A stretch of 64,000 nt of DNA from Xylophilus sp. (GTDB lineage Bacteria; Pseudomonadota; Gammaproteobacteria; Burkholderiales; Burkholderiaceae_C). The notes under the pieces are model-generated. The model was not told where the DNA came from. It worked only from the letters and a program-made list of their open reading frames with translations, and made no database searches. A program made the position numbers and the translations under genes. Each line of letters opens with the position of its first letter. Positions within the stretch are counted from its first letter, which is position 1. The stretch covers positions 1 through 64,000 of the forward strand of contig WNDY01000005.1 of assembly GCA_009914555.1 (NCBI GenBank), given 5' to 3'. Of the stretch, positions 41,715-51,206 are shown piece by piece.

Positions 41715-41763
41715 GGTTGCTGGTGGTTGAGAAAAAAGCGGAAAAGGGGACCGTGCAGGCGAC

Positions 41764-43939
41764 TCAGAAGCTGGCGCGCAGCGTGAGGCTCGCGTTGCGC
41801 GGATCGCCGTAGGTGAAGTAGGTGGCGGTGGGGGCGAACTTGACGTAGTACACCTTGTCGAGCAGGTTGTTGACGTTGAGCTGCACCGCGTACCGGGGAT
41901 TGATGCGGTAGCCCACCATGGCGTCGACGACCGCGTAGCCGCCCTGGCGGGAAGTGGCCTCGCCGACCGTGGGGCATGGCGCCGCTCTGGACCCGCGCGC
42001 CGCCGCCCACGGTCCGGCCCTGCAGTGAGCCGCCGAGCCGGCGGCTTCGAGCTCCCAGCCTTCGCTGCGGCTCTTGCCGCCGGCCACCTTGCAGTAGCCG
42101 GTGCTGGCGGGGTCGGCCGGGCCGGGGCTGGCGCTGCTGGTGTCGTCTACGGCCTTGCCCACGTCGGTGATGCGGGTCGCCGCCGATGTCATAGACCAGC
42201 CCGGCGTAGGGGGTGGTCGCGCGCGCGATGCCGTAGCTGCCGGACGCCGTGGCCGGCTCGTCGTGGCGCCACCAGCCCATGCGGGCGCCGACGAGGGCGG
42301 TGAGCCGGCCGGTCAGCGACAGGCGGGCGGTGGAGTAGATGCCCTGCTGCTGGGTCTGCGACGGCGTGCCGGCATAGGCCGTTGCGTTGCCGGGCGTGTA
42401 GAAGGGCTCGGGATAGCTGGTGTAGGGGTTCCAGCTGCGCAGGTCCACGCCGCGCAGCGGGCTCACGCCCCAGTAGCCGGCGGTGCCGGTGTTCTTCACG
42501 TGCAAAGTCTGCGCGCCGACGGTCAGCATGTGCTGGCGACCCAGCAGCGTGAAGGGGCCGTCGGCCACCAGCGCCGCGGCCGTCTGGGCGCTGGAGCCGC
42601 CGTCGTAGATCGCGGTGCTGACATCCACCAGGTCGGGATCGGTGGCGCTCGCGCTGGTGAACGAGGTCTGCCTGAAGCCGTCGGAGCGCAGCCGCGCATG
42701 CGCGGCGCTGAGCCGCAGGCCCCAGCCGTTGTCGAGCCGGTGGGCGAGCTCGGCGAAGGCCTGGTCGTTGTGGCGGTCCCAGCGGTTCCAGGAGGTGCCC
42801 AGGTAGGTGCTGCGCGGCAGGCCGAGCTGGCTGCCGTCGGCGTTGGCCGGCAGCCCGCCCCAGGAGCCGGACGCATCGGGCTCGGTGTGCTGGAGGCTGG
42901 CGGTGAGCATGGTGCGCGGGCCGAGGTCGGCCTCGACGACGCCGTAGAGCGCCCTGCGTTCCTCCCGGCGCCCGGTCTGGAAAAAGCCCTTCGCCTCGGC
43001 CACTGCCACCGCGCGGCCGCGCACGGTGCCGGCGTCGTTCAGGGGGCGGGAGAGATCGGCCTCGGCGCGGCGGCGGTCCCACGAGCCCAGGGTCAGCGCG
43101 GCCGAGCCCCCGGCCTCCCGCGCCGGGCGCTTGCGCACCAGGTTCACTGCGGCCGACGGATGACCTGCGCCGCGCAGGATCTCGATGCGATCCAGCATGG
43201 CGGTGTCGGGCTGGATGAAGATCGACGCCGATGCGTTCTGGTCGAGCGTCAGGCCGTCGACCTGCAGGGTGTCGATCTGGTGGCCGCGCGCGTAGTAGTT
43301 CACACGCTCGCTGTCGATGTAGTCCACGGTGATGCCCGGCGTGTGCTGCAGCACGGCATGCAGGTCGGGCAGCGCACGGTCGTCCATCCACTGGCGTGTG
43401 GCCACGCTGACCGGCTGCGGGATGCCGCGCACCGTCTGCGCAGCCTGGAAGGCCGTGACGGCGCCGGTGAAGGGTCATGAATGCTCGGTCGTGGCGCTGG
43501 CCGGCGCTGCCGCGGCGGCGCTCACGGTGACGGTGGGAAGCGTGGCGTCGCCGGCTGCCGGCGGGCCATCCGGGCCCGCGCGCCGCAGCGCGGAGACGCC
43601 GTCGGCCTCGCGGACGGCGCGCAGGCCGGAACCTTCGAGCAGCCGGGCGAAGCCGGCCTCCACCGTGCACTCGCCCTGCAGCCCGCCGGACCGCAGGGAG
43701 GCGAGGGCGGCCGCATCGCAGGACAGGGCGACGCCGGCCGCATGGGCATACTGCGCCACCGCCTGGGGCAGCGGGCCCGCCGCGACGGCATAGTGCCGCG
43801 TGGCCGCTGCCTGGCCCTGGGCCAGGGCGCAGGGCAGGGCCAGCACGGCGACCAGGGCTGCCACGGCCCACGGCGGCGCCGGCCGCGCGGCGCGGGCCGG
43901 CGGGCGGTAGGCGGAAGGTCGGGCGGCTCCGGGGGACAT
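41764..43939 (-). pseudogene. FecA-like TonB receptor with signalling domain, several lesions
   Basis: Starts at ATG 43939 with a signal peptide and an STN signalling domain (RHYAVAAGPLPQAVAQYAHAAGVALSCD), as in receptors that talk to FecR. An in-frame TGA at 43475-43477 cuts it after TTEHS. The plug and first part of the barrel follow (YARGHQIDTLQVDGLTLDQNAS and on). Near 42180 the sequence breaks off at GLVYDIG and resumes in another frame at ITDVGKAVDDTSSASP. A later segment (GWELEAAGS) jumps to GGYAVVDAMVGYRINPRYAVQLN. So one stop, one frame change and probably two barrel deletions. It ends NASLTLRASF. Clearly non-functional. Confidence 0.85.
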
Positions 43940-44035
43940 GGCAGGAAACGGTAGTCTCGAGCGGTATGTCGTTCGAGGTGTGCCGATCCTGCAAACAGGA
44001 ATCGTTTTTTTCTCTGCGGGCTGCCGGCGGGCGCT

Positions 44036-44839
44036 TCAGCGGGGCCCGACGTCGACCCAGAAGCGCGTGCGGTAGCGCGCCTGCACCGGGAAGCCTTGCG
44101 CCGGCGCGGCCAGGGCACGGTCGGTGTCGTCCAGCGGGAACGCGCCCGAAACCCGCAGGCCGGCCACGCGCGGGTCGCGCGGCTCGCCATGGGCCGGCAG
44201 GAGCCGCACGGCCGCCTCCATCACCGCCACGCGCGTGGTGCCATCGGCTGCGAGCTGCACCGAAAAGCGCGTGCCCAGCGCCAGCACGCGGCCCTGCGGC
44301 GTCTCCACGCTGAACGGCCGGCCCAGCGGGTCGGGGTGCGTGGCCACGAAGATGCGGCCGGCATGCAGCCGGAGCATGCGCTGGCGGGCGCCGAAGGCCT
44401 CGTCGACCGCGCTGGCGGTGTCCAGCGCGAACTGCGCGCCATCGGACAGTGCGACGCTGCGGCGTTCGCCGGTCGCGGTGCGGTGGCTGGCCTGCCACTG
44501 CTGCCAGGGCAGCAGCTGCCAGCCGAGCAGGCCGGCCGCGCCGGCGCCGAGGGCGAAGCCGCGCAGGGCCTAGCGGCGCGCCGGTGGGCGGCCGGGCGCA
44601 TCGAGGCCGGGCAGGCCGGCCGGCAGGCGGGCGAGCCGCGCCTCGACGGTCTGCACCTTCTGCCAGGCGCGCCGGTGCGCGGCCGAGGCGGCGTGCCAGC
44701 GCTGCCAGCCGGCATGCGCCTCGGGCGCGGCGGCCTCGCCGCGCAGCCGCGTATGCCAGGCCGCCGCTTCGCGCAGGGCGCGGCGCTCCTCTTCGCCGGC
44801 GCCTGCGGCGCCGGGCGGCGGACGCTCAGGCGAGCTCAA
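44036..44839 (-). pseudogene. fecR: FecR-type anti-sigma factor with amber codon and deletion
   Basis: FecR transmits the signal of a loaded receptor to the FecI sigma factor. ATG 44839 overlaps the fecI end by 14 bases. The cytoplasmic part (EAHAGWQRWHAASAAHRRAWQ) is interrupted by TAG at 44570-44572, just before the transmembrane helix (LRGFALGAGAAGLLGW). The periplasmic FecR domain follows (FSVETPQGRVLALGTRFSVQL). After AVMEAAVRLLPA about 50-60 residues normally present are missing, before VAGLRVSGAFPLDDTDRAL and YRTRFWVDVG. Two independent lesions. Confidence 0.8.
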
Positions 44840-45326
44840 GGCAGCACTGCTCCATCGCGCGGGTCAGGTAGTTGCTGACGGTACGCAGCGACACGCCGAG
44901 CCGCTGCGCGATCTCGGGATAGCTCAGCTCTTCGAAATGCGACAGCAGGAAGGCCCGGCGCACCTTGTCCGGCAGACCGCCGAGGGCGCGGTCCAGCGCG
45001 GCCAGCGTCTGCCGGACGGCGGTCTGCTCCTCGGCGGAGACCGCTGCCTGCTCGGGCTGGATGGAGAGATAGTCGAGGTAGGCCTGCTCCAGCGTGCGGC
45101 GCCGGAAGAAGTCGGCCGCCAGTCCGCGCGCGACCGTGGCCAGGTAGCGCTGCGGCTCGCGGATGTCGTGCAGGGATTCGGGGGCGCGCAGCAGGCGCAC
45201 GAAGGTGTCCTGGGCGAGATCGGCCGCGTCTTCGCTGTTGCCCACCCGCTTGCGCAGCAGGCTCTGCAGCCAGCGGTGGTGTTCTTCGTAGAAGGCACGC
45301 ATGGAGACGGAGCGAGCGGCGGTCAC
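44826..45326 (-). CDS. fecI: ECF sigma factor, FecI type
   Basis: A sigma-70 family ECF factor of about 166 residues from GTG 45326 (or 158 from ATG 45302). Region 2 carries [19 protein letters not shown], region 4 has [41 protein letters not shown]. FecI-type factors activate their cognate receptor gene when FecR signals. The frame is intact, but its partner fecR and both downstream receptors are broken. The TTG at 45353 is not used here as start because it falls inside the Fur box. Confidence 0.88.
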   Translation of the reverse strand: MTAARSVSMRAFYEEHHRWLQSLLRKRVGNSEDAADLAQDTFVRLLRAPESLHDIREPQRYLATVARGLAADFFRRRTLEQAYLDYLSIQPEQAAVSAEEQTAVRQTLAALDRALGGLPDKVRRAFLLSHFEELSYPEIAQRLGVSLRTVSNYLTRAMEQCCLELA

Positions 45327-45337
45327 GGCGGATTCAA

Positions 45338-45358
45338 TGAGAAGGATTATCAATTATA
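45338..45358 (-). promoter_or_regulatory. Fur box overlapping the fecI -10 promoter element
   Basis: On the minus strand, TGATAAT-C-CTTCTCA (45352-45338) matches the 7-1-7 Fur consensus TGATAAT-N-ATTATCA in 12 of 14 positions. A perfect -10 TATAAT lies at 45358-45353, immediately before it. Iron-loaded Fur would block fecI transcription. The -35 is weak, as often for Fur-controlled promoters. Confidence 0.75.
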
Positions 45359-45420
45359 GGTGCCGACGCCGGGTGCGTCCCTCCGGCAGGGGCCGCAGGG
45401 TAGGCACAATACGGACCGCC

Positions 45421-46248
45421 ATGCTGATGTACCCCCGAATCGATCCCAGCGCCCTGCAACTCGGGCCGCTGTCCATCCACTGGTACGGCATCACCTACCT
45501 CGCGGCCTTCGGCCTGTTCCTGTTCCTGGGCTTTTGCCGCCTGCGCCACGAGCCCTATGCGTCGCTGCCGGCCGAGCGGGCCTGGACGCGCAAGGACGTG
45601 GAGGACCTGCTCTTCATCGGCGTCGTCGGCGTGGTGGTCGGCGGCCGGCTCGGCTATTGCCTCTTCTACAAGCCCGGCTACTACCTGAGCCATCCGCTCG
45701 AGATCTTCGCTGTGTGGCAGGGCGGCATGGCCTTCCACGGCGGGCTGCTCGGCGTGCTCGCGGCGATGACCTGGTTCGCCCACAGCCGCCGCAAGCCCTG
45801 GCTGGAGGTGACCGATTTCGTCGCGCCCTGCGTGCCCACGGGCCTGGCCGCGGGCCGCGTCGGCAACTTCATCAACGGCGAGCTCTGGGGCCGCTTCAGC
45901 AGCCCGGACCTGCCCTGGGGCATGGTGTTCCCGCAGAGCGGCTCGATGCTGCCGCGCCACCCGTCGCAGGTCTACCAGTTCCTGCTCGAAGGGTTGCTGC
46001 TGTTCGTGCTGCTGTGGTTCTATGCGCGCGGGCCGCGCCGGCTCGGCGAGGTGTCGGGCGCCTTCCTGGTGGGCTACGGCGTACTGCGCTTCACGGCCGA
46101 GTTCTTCCGCGAGCCCGACGACTTCCTCGGCCTGCTGTCGCTGGGCATGAGCATGGGCCAGTGGCTGTGTGTGCCGATGATCGCCGCCGGCATCGCGCTC
46201 TGGGCGTGGGCGTCGCGCCAGCGGGCGCCTGCCGCATCGCTGCGTTGA
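45421..46248 (+). CDS. lgt: Prolipoprotein diacylglyceryl transferase
   Basis: A 275-residue inner-membrane enzyme that transfers diacylglycerol from phosphatidylglycerol to the lipobox Cys of prolipoproteins. Seven helices; the motifs [26 protein letters not shown] (essential His) and the Lgt signature [14 protein letters not shown] are all present, with [11 protein letters not shown] near the end. Intact and essential in most Gram-negative bacteria. It is divergent from the fecI block. Confidence 0.96.
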   Translation: MLMYPRIDPSALQLGPLSIHWYGITYLAAFGLFLFLGFCRLRHEPYASLPAERAWTRKDVEDLLFIGVVGVVVGGRLGYCLFYKPGYYLSHPLEIFAVWQGGMAFHGGLLGVLAAMTWFAHSRRKPWLEVTDFVAPCVPTGLAAGRVGNFINGELWGRFSSPDLPWGMVFPQSGSMLPRHPSQVYQFLLEGLLLFVLLWFYARGPRRLGEVSGAFLVGYGVLRFTAEFFREPDDFLGLLSLGMSMGQWLCVPMIAAGIALWAWASRQRAPAASLR

Positions 46249-46274
46249 CAGGCATTTCAGGGGTATCTTATGAA

Positions 46275-46295
46275 AGCGCCCGAAGGACGGGCGCT
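46275..46295. terminator. Hairpin between convergent lgt and the TauD-like gene
   Basis: AGCGCCCG and CGGGCGCT form an 8-bp stem with an AAGGA loop, between the two gene ends. There is no T-run, so the termination role is inferred from position. Three copies of a G3-5TAT motif surround it (46260, 46300, 46312). Confidence 0.5.
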
Positions 46296-46318
46296 GCATG
46301 GGTATAGGCCAGGGGGTA

Positions 46319-47311
46319 TCAGGCCGCGACCGGCTCTTCCTGAGGGGCGGACGCCTGCTTCTGCTCCTGCCGCTGCTTCCAGACCTCCGGCACGTCCTTG
46401 CCGAAGACGTGGCCCTGGACGATCTGCGAGCGGAAGCCGTCCACGCCCACGGGAATGTCGCCGGTGATCGTGGTGCGGTAGAGCACGCGCTCGACATCGA
46501 GGTGGTCGAGGTCGGTCGGCGCCTGGTGCGCGGTGGCACGGTTGTCCCAGAACGCGATGTCGCCGTTGTTCCAGCGGAAGCGCGTCGTGTAGGCCGGTCG
46601 CGTGATCTCCTCGAAGAACAGCTCAAGCAGCCGGTCGCTTTGGCGCGGCAGCACGTCGAGGATGCGCGCGGTGAAGCCGGGGTTGACGAACAGCGCGCGC
46701 TCGCCGGTCTCGGGATGCACCCGCACGACCGGATGGATGGATACCAGCGGGTTCGCGTTGACGCGCTTGGCGAACGGATGGTCGGCGGGGTAGTGGGTGC
46801 TCGCGAAGAAGCGGTGCTCGGCCTTGAGCGAATCGGCCAGGTCTTTCAGCGGCTGCGGCAGCCCCTCGTACGCAGCCACGAGGTTGGTCCAGGTCGTGTC
46901 GCCGCCGACGGCCGGCACGTTCACCGCGCGCAGGATCAAGACGGCCGGCGGGTTTACCGCGGCCGTCACGTCGGTGTGCCAGCGGCTCTCGTAGCTCGCG
47001 CGGCGGACGCCGTTGCGCTTCTCGTAGCGGCTGCGGTCGATCGGCAGCAGCTGCGGGAAGTCGGGGATCGGCTCGTCCTCGTGCGGATGGGCATAGGTCA
47101 CCTCGCCGAAGCGGCCGGTGAAGGCGATCTGCTGCGCATGATCGATGTCCTGATTGCGGAAGAAGATGACCTTGTAGCGGAGCAGGGCGCTGCGGATGTC
47201 GCGCACCTGCTCGTCGCCGAGCGCGTGCTTGAGATCGACACCTTCGATTTCCGCGCCGATATGCCCAGCAATGGGATTGACCTGAACCGTGGAAGCGACG
47301 TCTTGCGTCAT
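46319..47311 (-). CDS. TauD/TfdA-family alpha-ketoglutarate dioxygenase
   Basis: A 330-residue Fe(II)/alpha-ketoglutarate dioxygenase of the TauD/AtsK group. These enzymes release sulfite or sulfate from taurine, alkylsulfonates or alkyl sulfates. The iron site His-x-Asp is in RWHTDVTAAVNPP and the distal His in RATAHQAPTDL, with the 2-oxoglutarate Arg in RVLYRTTI. ATG 47311 has AGGGG upstream. A sigma-54 promoter match lies 87 bases upstream, and the divergent flavin monooxygenase has its own. This places it in a sulfur-starvation regulon. The exact substrate cannot be read from sequence. Confidence 0.88.
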   Translation of the reverse strand: MTQDVASTVQVNPIAGHIGAEIEGVDLKHALGDEQVRDIRSALLRYKVIFFRNQDIDHAQQIAFTGRFGEVTYAHPHEDEPIPDFPQLLPIDRSRYEKRNGVRRASYESRWHTDVTAAVNPPAVLILRAVNVPAVGGDTTWTNLVAAYEGLPQPLKDLADSLKAEHRFFASTHYPADHPFAKRVNANPLVSIHPVVRVHPETGERALFVNPGFTARILDVLPRQSDRLLELFFEEITRPAYTTRFRWNNGDIAFWDNRATAHQAPTDLDHLDVERVLYRTTITGDIPVGVDGFRSQIVQGHVFGKDVPEVWKQRQEQKQASAPQEEPVAA

Positions 47312-47397
47312 GGTGACCCCTTTGGAAAACAAAAATGAATCGAATCGGAGGGTCTCTCGCCCCAAGCGGATCATGGTGGCGAAAGACGGTGGAAATT

Positions 47398-47413
47398 AGC
47401 AAAAGCCGTGCCG
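47398..47413 (-). promoter_or_regulatory. Sigma-54 promoter of the TauD-like gene
   Basis: On the minus strand CGGCAC-N5-TTGCT (47413-47398), with the invariant GG and GC exactly 10 bases apart; consensus is TGGCAC-N5-TTGCW. It reads toward the TauD-like gene starting at 47311. Confidence 0.75.
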
Positions 47414-47563
47414 CCCGCGCGGGGCGTATTCGTCGCAGCATTCCATCAAACGGTGTCGTGAATCGGGCGCGCGGCCGCATCCGGCATGTTGCGGCCGCAC
47501 CAGTGCTGCTGGATTCCAGCACCGGTGCGCGTCCGGTCCGAAGCGGCGGCTCCGCGGTGGCGA

Positions 47564-47579
47564 TGGCCTGGTTTTTGCA
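47564..47579 (+). promoter_or_regulatory. Sigma-54 promoter of the flavin monooxygenase gene
   Basis: TGGCCT-N5-TTGCA (47564-47579) with GG and GC 10 bases apart, 72 bases before the monooxygenase ATG and divergent from the TauD-like promoter. Confidence 0.7.
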
Positions 47580-47650
47580 GTCGCCTCTGCGGCTCGCCGG
47601 TAATATATTTTCCGGTCTTTCAAATGAGGATTTTTCAACAGGCTGATTCC

Positions 47651-48991
47651 ATGAGCACACGCAAGCTCCACCTGGGCGCATTTATTCTCCCGACTGGGCA
47701 TCACGTCGCCGCCTGGCGGCATCCCGGCTCGCGGATCGACGCCGGCGTCGATATCGACCACTACATCGCGCTGGCGCAGTTGGCCGAGCGCGGCCGTTTC
47801 GACCAGATCTTCTTCGCCGACAGCCCCGGCCTGTGGCAGCGGGGCGACAGCGAGGCTTTCAGCCGCCAGGGCCGGGTGTCGCACCTGGAACCGGTGACCG
47901 CGCTCTCCGCCATCGCCGTGCCCACGAAGCACATCGGCCTCGTCGCCACGGCGTCCACCACCTACGAGGACCCGTACCTGCTCGCGCGCAAGTTCGCCTC
48001 GCTCGACCACATCAGCAAGGGCCGGGCCGGCTGGAACATCGTCACCACCGGCGCCGAGAGCGTGCACGGCAACTTCGGGCTCGACCGCCATCCCGAGCCG
48101 GAGGTCCGCTACGAGCGGGCCCATGAGTTCCTCGACGTGGTCAAGGGCCTGTGGGACAGCTTCGAGGACGACGCCTTCATCCGCGACGCGGCCTCCGGCG
48201 TCTACTTCGACCCGGGGAAGCTGCATGCGGTCAACCATGCCGGCAAGCACCTCAAGGTGGCCGGGCCGCTGAACATCGAGCGACCGCCGCAGGGCTGGCC
48301 GGTGCTGGTGCAGGCCGGCTCGTCCGAGCCCGGCCGCGAACTGGCCGCGGCGACGGCCGAGGCCATCTTCACCGCCTGGAACACGCTCGGGGAGGCCCAG
48401 GCGTTCTACCGCGACGTGAAGGGCCGGCTCGCGAAGTACGGCCGGCGCCCGGAGGAACTGCTGGTCCTGCCGGGCATCTCGCCGGTGGTCGGCCGCACCG
48501 AGGCCGAGGCCCGCGAGAAATGGGCGGAGCTGCAGAAACTCATCCATCCCTCGGTCGGCCTCAACACGCTGTCCCATTTCTGGCCGGTCGAAGAAATCGC
48601 GACATGGGATCTGGACGCGCCGCCGCCCTATTATCCCGAGGCGCCGGCCGGGCGCAGCAGCCGTTTCCACGTGGTCATCGCGCTGGCGAAACGCGAAGGC
48701 TATACGGTTCGCCAGCTGTATGAATATCTCGCCGGTGCGCGCGGCCACTGGTTCGTGGTGGGTACGGCGCAGCAGATCGCCGATGAAATCCAGGCGTGGT
48801 TCGACAACGGCGCCGCCGACGGTTTCAACGTCATGCCGCCCGTGCTTCCAGCATCGCTGGAGGATTTTGTCGAACTCGTGGTTCCCGAGTTGCAGCGGCG
48901 CGGCCTGTTCCGCACCGAATACGAGGGGACTACGCTGCGGGATAATCTGGGACTCGCACGTCCGGCCAACCGGTTCGCCGCGAAGCAGTAA
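47651..48991 (+). CDS. Flavin-dependent monooxygenase (NtaA/SnaA/DszA family)
   Basis: A 446-residue reduced-flavin-dependent two-component monooxygenase of the luciferase-like superfamily, NtaA/SnaA/DszA branch. LHLGAFILPTGHHVAAWRHP at the start, FDQIFFADSPGLW, RVSHLEPVTALSAIA, GRAGWNIVTT and QAGSSEPGRELAA are typical. Members open sulfones, sulfonates or aminopolycarboxylates using flavin supplied by a separate reductase; no such reductase is seen in the window. The sigma-54 promoter match and sulfur-related neighbours favour a C-S substrate. A very strong terminator follows. Confidence 0.88.
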   Translation: MSTRKLHLGAFILPTGHHVAAWRHPGSRIDAGVDIDHYIALAQLAERGRFDQIFFADSPGLWQRGDSEAFSRQGRVSHLEPVTALSAIAVPTKHIGLVATASTTYEDPYLLARKFASLDHISKGRAGWNIVTTGAESVHGNFGLDRHPEPEVRYERAHEFLDVVKGLWDSFEDDAFIRDAASGVYFDPGKLHAVNHAGKHLKVAGPLNIERPPQGWPVLVQAGSSEPGRELAAATAEAIFTAWNTLGEAQAFYRDVKGRLAKYGRRPEELLVLPGISPVVGRTEAEAREKWAELQKLIHPSVGLNTLSHFWPVEEIATWDLDAPPPYYPEAPAGRSSRFHVVIALAKREGYTVRQLYEYLAGARGHWFVVGTAQQIADEIQAWFDNGAADGFNVMPPVLPASLEDFVELVVPELQRRGLFRTEYEGTTLRDNLGLARPANRFAAKQ

Positions 48992-49010
48992 ATCGACGCA
49001 GAATATCGGC

Positions 49011-49043
49011 AAAGGGCGCCCGCGTGCGACGCGGGCGCCCTTT
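49011..49043 (+). terminator. Rho-independent terminator after the flavin monooxygenase gene
   Basis: A perfect 15-bp stem (49011-49025 with 49029-49043) with a GCG loop; the 3' arm runs into five T. It lies 20 bases after the stop. Confidence 0.92.
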
Positions 49044-49264
49044 TTGCGTTTGCGCCGGCGCATGTGTCCGCGGTTCTGTGGCATCTTGCCTTTCCGATGT
49101 GTCTATTTTCCGTCGTCCAGGCGGTTTTCGATGCGAGGAATGCGACTAAACAAGATCGCCGATCGGCTTTGACGCGGGCCCGTGCGCGGAAAGAAACTCG
49201 GCCCCCCCGCAAGCGAGGGAATGCGGGTGCCTTCCGTCGATTTCCTCGAAACCCGGCACAACCC

Positions 49265-50536
49265 ATGCAACTGCTTCCTGCAAAGGTCTATCTCGCCACC
49301 TATGGCGCGAGCGGCGCGATCCTGTCGGCGCTGCCGGTCTTCCTGCCGCTCATCCTGCTCGACCGGCTCGCCGCGGCGACCTATGCGTCGCTGCTCGTGA
49401 TGTCCGGCCTCGTCACCTTGGTGCTGGTGCCGCTGCTCGGCCCGGCGACCGACCGCTACGGCAGCGCCCGGGTGTTGATCGTGGGCGAGGGCCTGTTCCT
49501 CGGCAACCTGCTGTTCGGCTGCGTCCTCGTCGCGGCCGCGCGGGCGCCCGTCGCGGGCTGGGCCGTCCACTACGCCCTGTCGGGTGCGCTGGGCGCGCTC
49601 ATGATGCCCGCGCGTGCGACCGTCATCCAGGCGCTGGTGCCCGAAGCCAGCCTCGCGCGCTACCTCGGCTTCGAGAGCGCCGTCTCCGTCTCGGGGCGGC
49701 TGTTCGGGCCGACGCTGGCCGGCGCATGGATGATCGCGGCGCGCCCGTCCGACGGCTACTTCGCGGTGGTGGCCGTCTGGTGCATGCTCTGGCTCGTGCA
49801 CGTCGCCCTGCTGCGGTCGCTGCTGAAAACCCGGGCGGGGGCGGGCGCAGCGCGGCCCGCGGCGCTCGCGGGCTGGCTGCGCGAGGCCGGCGCGGGCCTC
49901 GCGCTGCGCTGGCGGCTGCGCACCGAGCGCTGGCTGACCGTGCAGGCGGGCATTGAGCTGTTCGCCATCGTGCCGGCCTTCTCGATGAACCTCGCCCTGG
50001 CCGTCAAGGCGCTCGGCTGGGGCAACGTCTGGCTCGGCTGGCTGCAGGCCGGCTGCGGGCTGGGCTTGGTCGGCGCCAACCTCGTGGCCGGGCGCATCAC
50101 CGACCGCTGGGGCAGTTGGCGCACCGCGCAGGCGGCCGGCACTGCCTGCGTGGCCGCGATGTTCGCGACGGCGGCCTACGTGGCGGGGTCGCAGCCGTGG
50201 GGCGCCTGCGTGGCCGTCTGCATCGCCAACTTCGCCATCGGCCTGCGGATCTTCTGCGGCCGGGCGCAGCGGCGGGTCGCCCTGCCGAAGGAGTACCTCG
50301 GCCGTTTCGCGGCCAGCCACGCGCTGGTCAACGCGCTGGCCGCGCAGCTCGGCAACGCGCTCGCCGCCGTGGCGTTCGCCGCGCTGGGCGCGGCTTCGTG
50401 GTACGTCATCGGCGCGCTGGCGTTCGGCCTCGCCGTGGCCATGACCGGCCTGATCCCGGACTGGCGCATCCTGATGTCGCTGCCCGTCGCGCAGGCGCGG
50501 GGCTTCTACGGGACGCGCGGCGCGGGCCGGCCCTGA
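49265..50536 (+). CDS. MFS transporter
   Basis: A 423-residue major-facilitator protein with about twelve helices. The loop 2-3 motif appears as GPATDRYGSARVL and the equivalent in the second half as AGRITDRWGSWRTAQ. PARATVIQALVPEASLARYLGFESAVS resembles the MFS_3/EntS-like exporters. It lies between the flavin monooxygenase and the dioxygenase of the sulfur region, so it may import or export an organosulfur compound, but this is inference from position. ATG 49265 is chosen because the upstream extension is not protein-like. Confidence 0.8.
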   Translation: MQLLPAKVYLATYGASGAILSALPVFLPLILLDRLAAATYASLLVMSGLVTLVLVPLLGPATDRYGSARVLIVGEGLFLGNLLFGCVLVAAARAPVAGWAVHYALSGALGALMMPARATVIQALVPEASLARYLGFESAVSVSGRLFGPTLAGAWMIAARPSDGYFAVVAVWCMLWLVHVALLRSLLKTRAGAGAARPAALAGWLREAGAGLALRWRLRTERWLTVQAGIELFAIVPAFSMNLALAVKALGWGNVWLGWLQAGCGLGLVGANLVAGRITDRWGSWRTAQAAGTACVAAMFATAAYVAGSQPWGACVAVCIANFAIGLRIFCGRAQRRVALPKEYLGRFAASHALVNALAAQLGNALAAVAFAALGAASWYVIGALAFGLAVAMTGLIPDWRILMSLPVAQARGFYGTRGAGRP

Positions 50537-50546
50537 GGGGGCGCTT

Positions 50547-51155
50547 TCAGTCCCGCGTCCGGATGAAGGTCTGCACGATGTACTTGGCGCCCGATTCGGG
50601 CACATGGCCGCAGTGCATGTAGTTCCAGCCGGCCGGGAACAGCAGCAGGTGGCCGGCCCGCGGGCAGACCTTGACGCCCTGGTGGAAGAACTCGGTCTCG
50701 CCGCCCCGCAGCACATCGTTGAGGTACAGGATCAGCGCCACCACCCGGTTGCCATGGTTGCGGCCCAGTGCGTCGGCGTGCCAGCGGAAGTAGCCCTCGT
50801 GCCGGGAATACATCTGGATCTTGTAGCCGGTGCCCTGCAGGGCGAAGGACTGCAGCACCGGGCTGCGGGCCAAGTAGTGCTGCACGCAGTCCGTGATCCG
50901 CGGGTGGATGCTGCGGAACACCTCGCGCCAGGCGCCTTCGTCGCGGATCTCCAGGTCCCAGGAGCGCTTGGTCTGCTCCTGCCGGGCCACCTCGCCCGCG
51001 TGGCTGATGATCCTGCCGCGCCACTTGGCCGGATCGCGGTCGAAGCGCTCGACGATGTCGCGGCACAGCGCCGCGTCCAGCGCCCGGTAGACGGTGATGA
51101 AGTCCTCGTCGTAGACCACGTCGGCCGGCGGCGGGGCGGTGGCGGCATCGGTCAT
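50547..51155 (-). CDS. 2OG-Fe(II) oxygenase (prolyl-hydroxylase-like)
   Basis: A 202-residue Fe(II)/2-oxoglutarate oxygenase of the PiuC/prolyl-4-hydroxylase type. The iron motif is in GYFRWHADALGRNHGNRVV, RGGETEFFHQG and PRAGHLLLFPAGWNYMHCGHVPE hold the fold's conserved blocks and the distal His, and the co-substrate basic residue is in AKYIVQTFIRTRD. It is the last gene of the minus-strand ABC transporter operon (52 bases after the ATPase gene). It may therefore modify or break down the imported substrate. ATG 51155 has AAGGA upstream. Confidence 0.8.
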   Translation of the reverse strand: MTDAATAPPPADVVYDEDFITVYRALDAALCRDIVERFDRDPAKWRGRIISHAGEVARQEQTKRSWDLEIRDEGAWREVFRSIHPRITDCVQHYLARSPVLQSFALQGTGYKIQMYSRHEGYFRWHADALGRNHGNRVVALILYLNDVLRGGETEFFHQGVKVCPRAGHLLLFPAGWNYMHCGHVPESGAKYIVQTFIRTRD

Positions 51156-51206
51156 GGATCCTTCGTCGCTCTGCATGAAAGTGGACGGGTGGCCGCGGCT
51201 GCGCAT

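Noticed and set aside
48992-49264. Sigma-54 site in front of the MFS gene
   Set aside because: TGGCATCTTGC at 49079 resembles one, but the GG to GC distance is 6 and not 10, so it cannot be a -24/-12 element.
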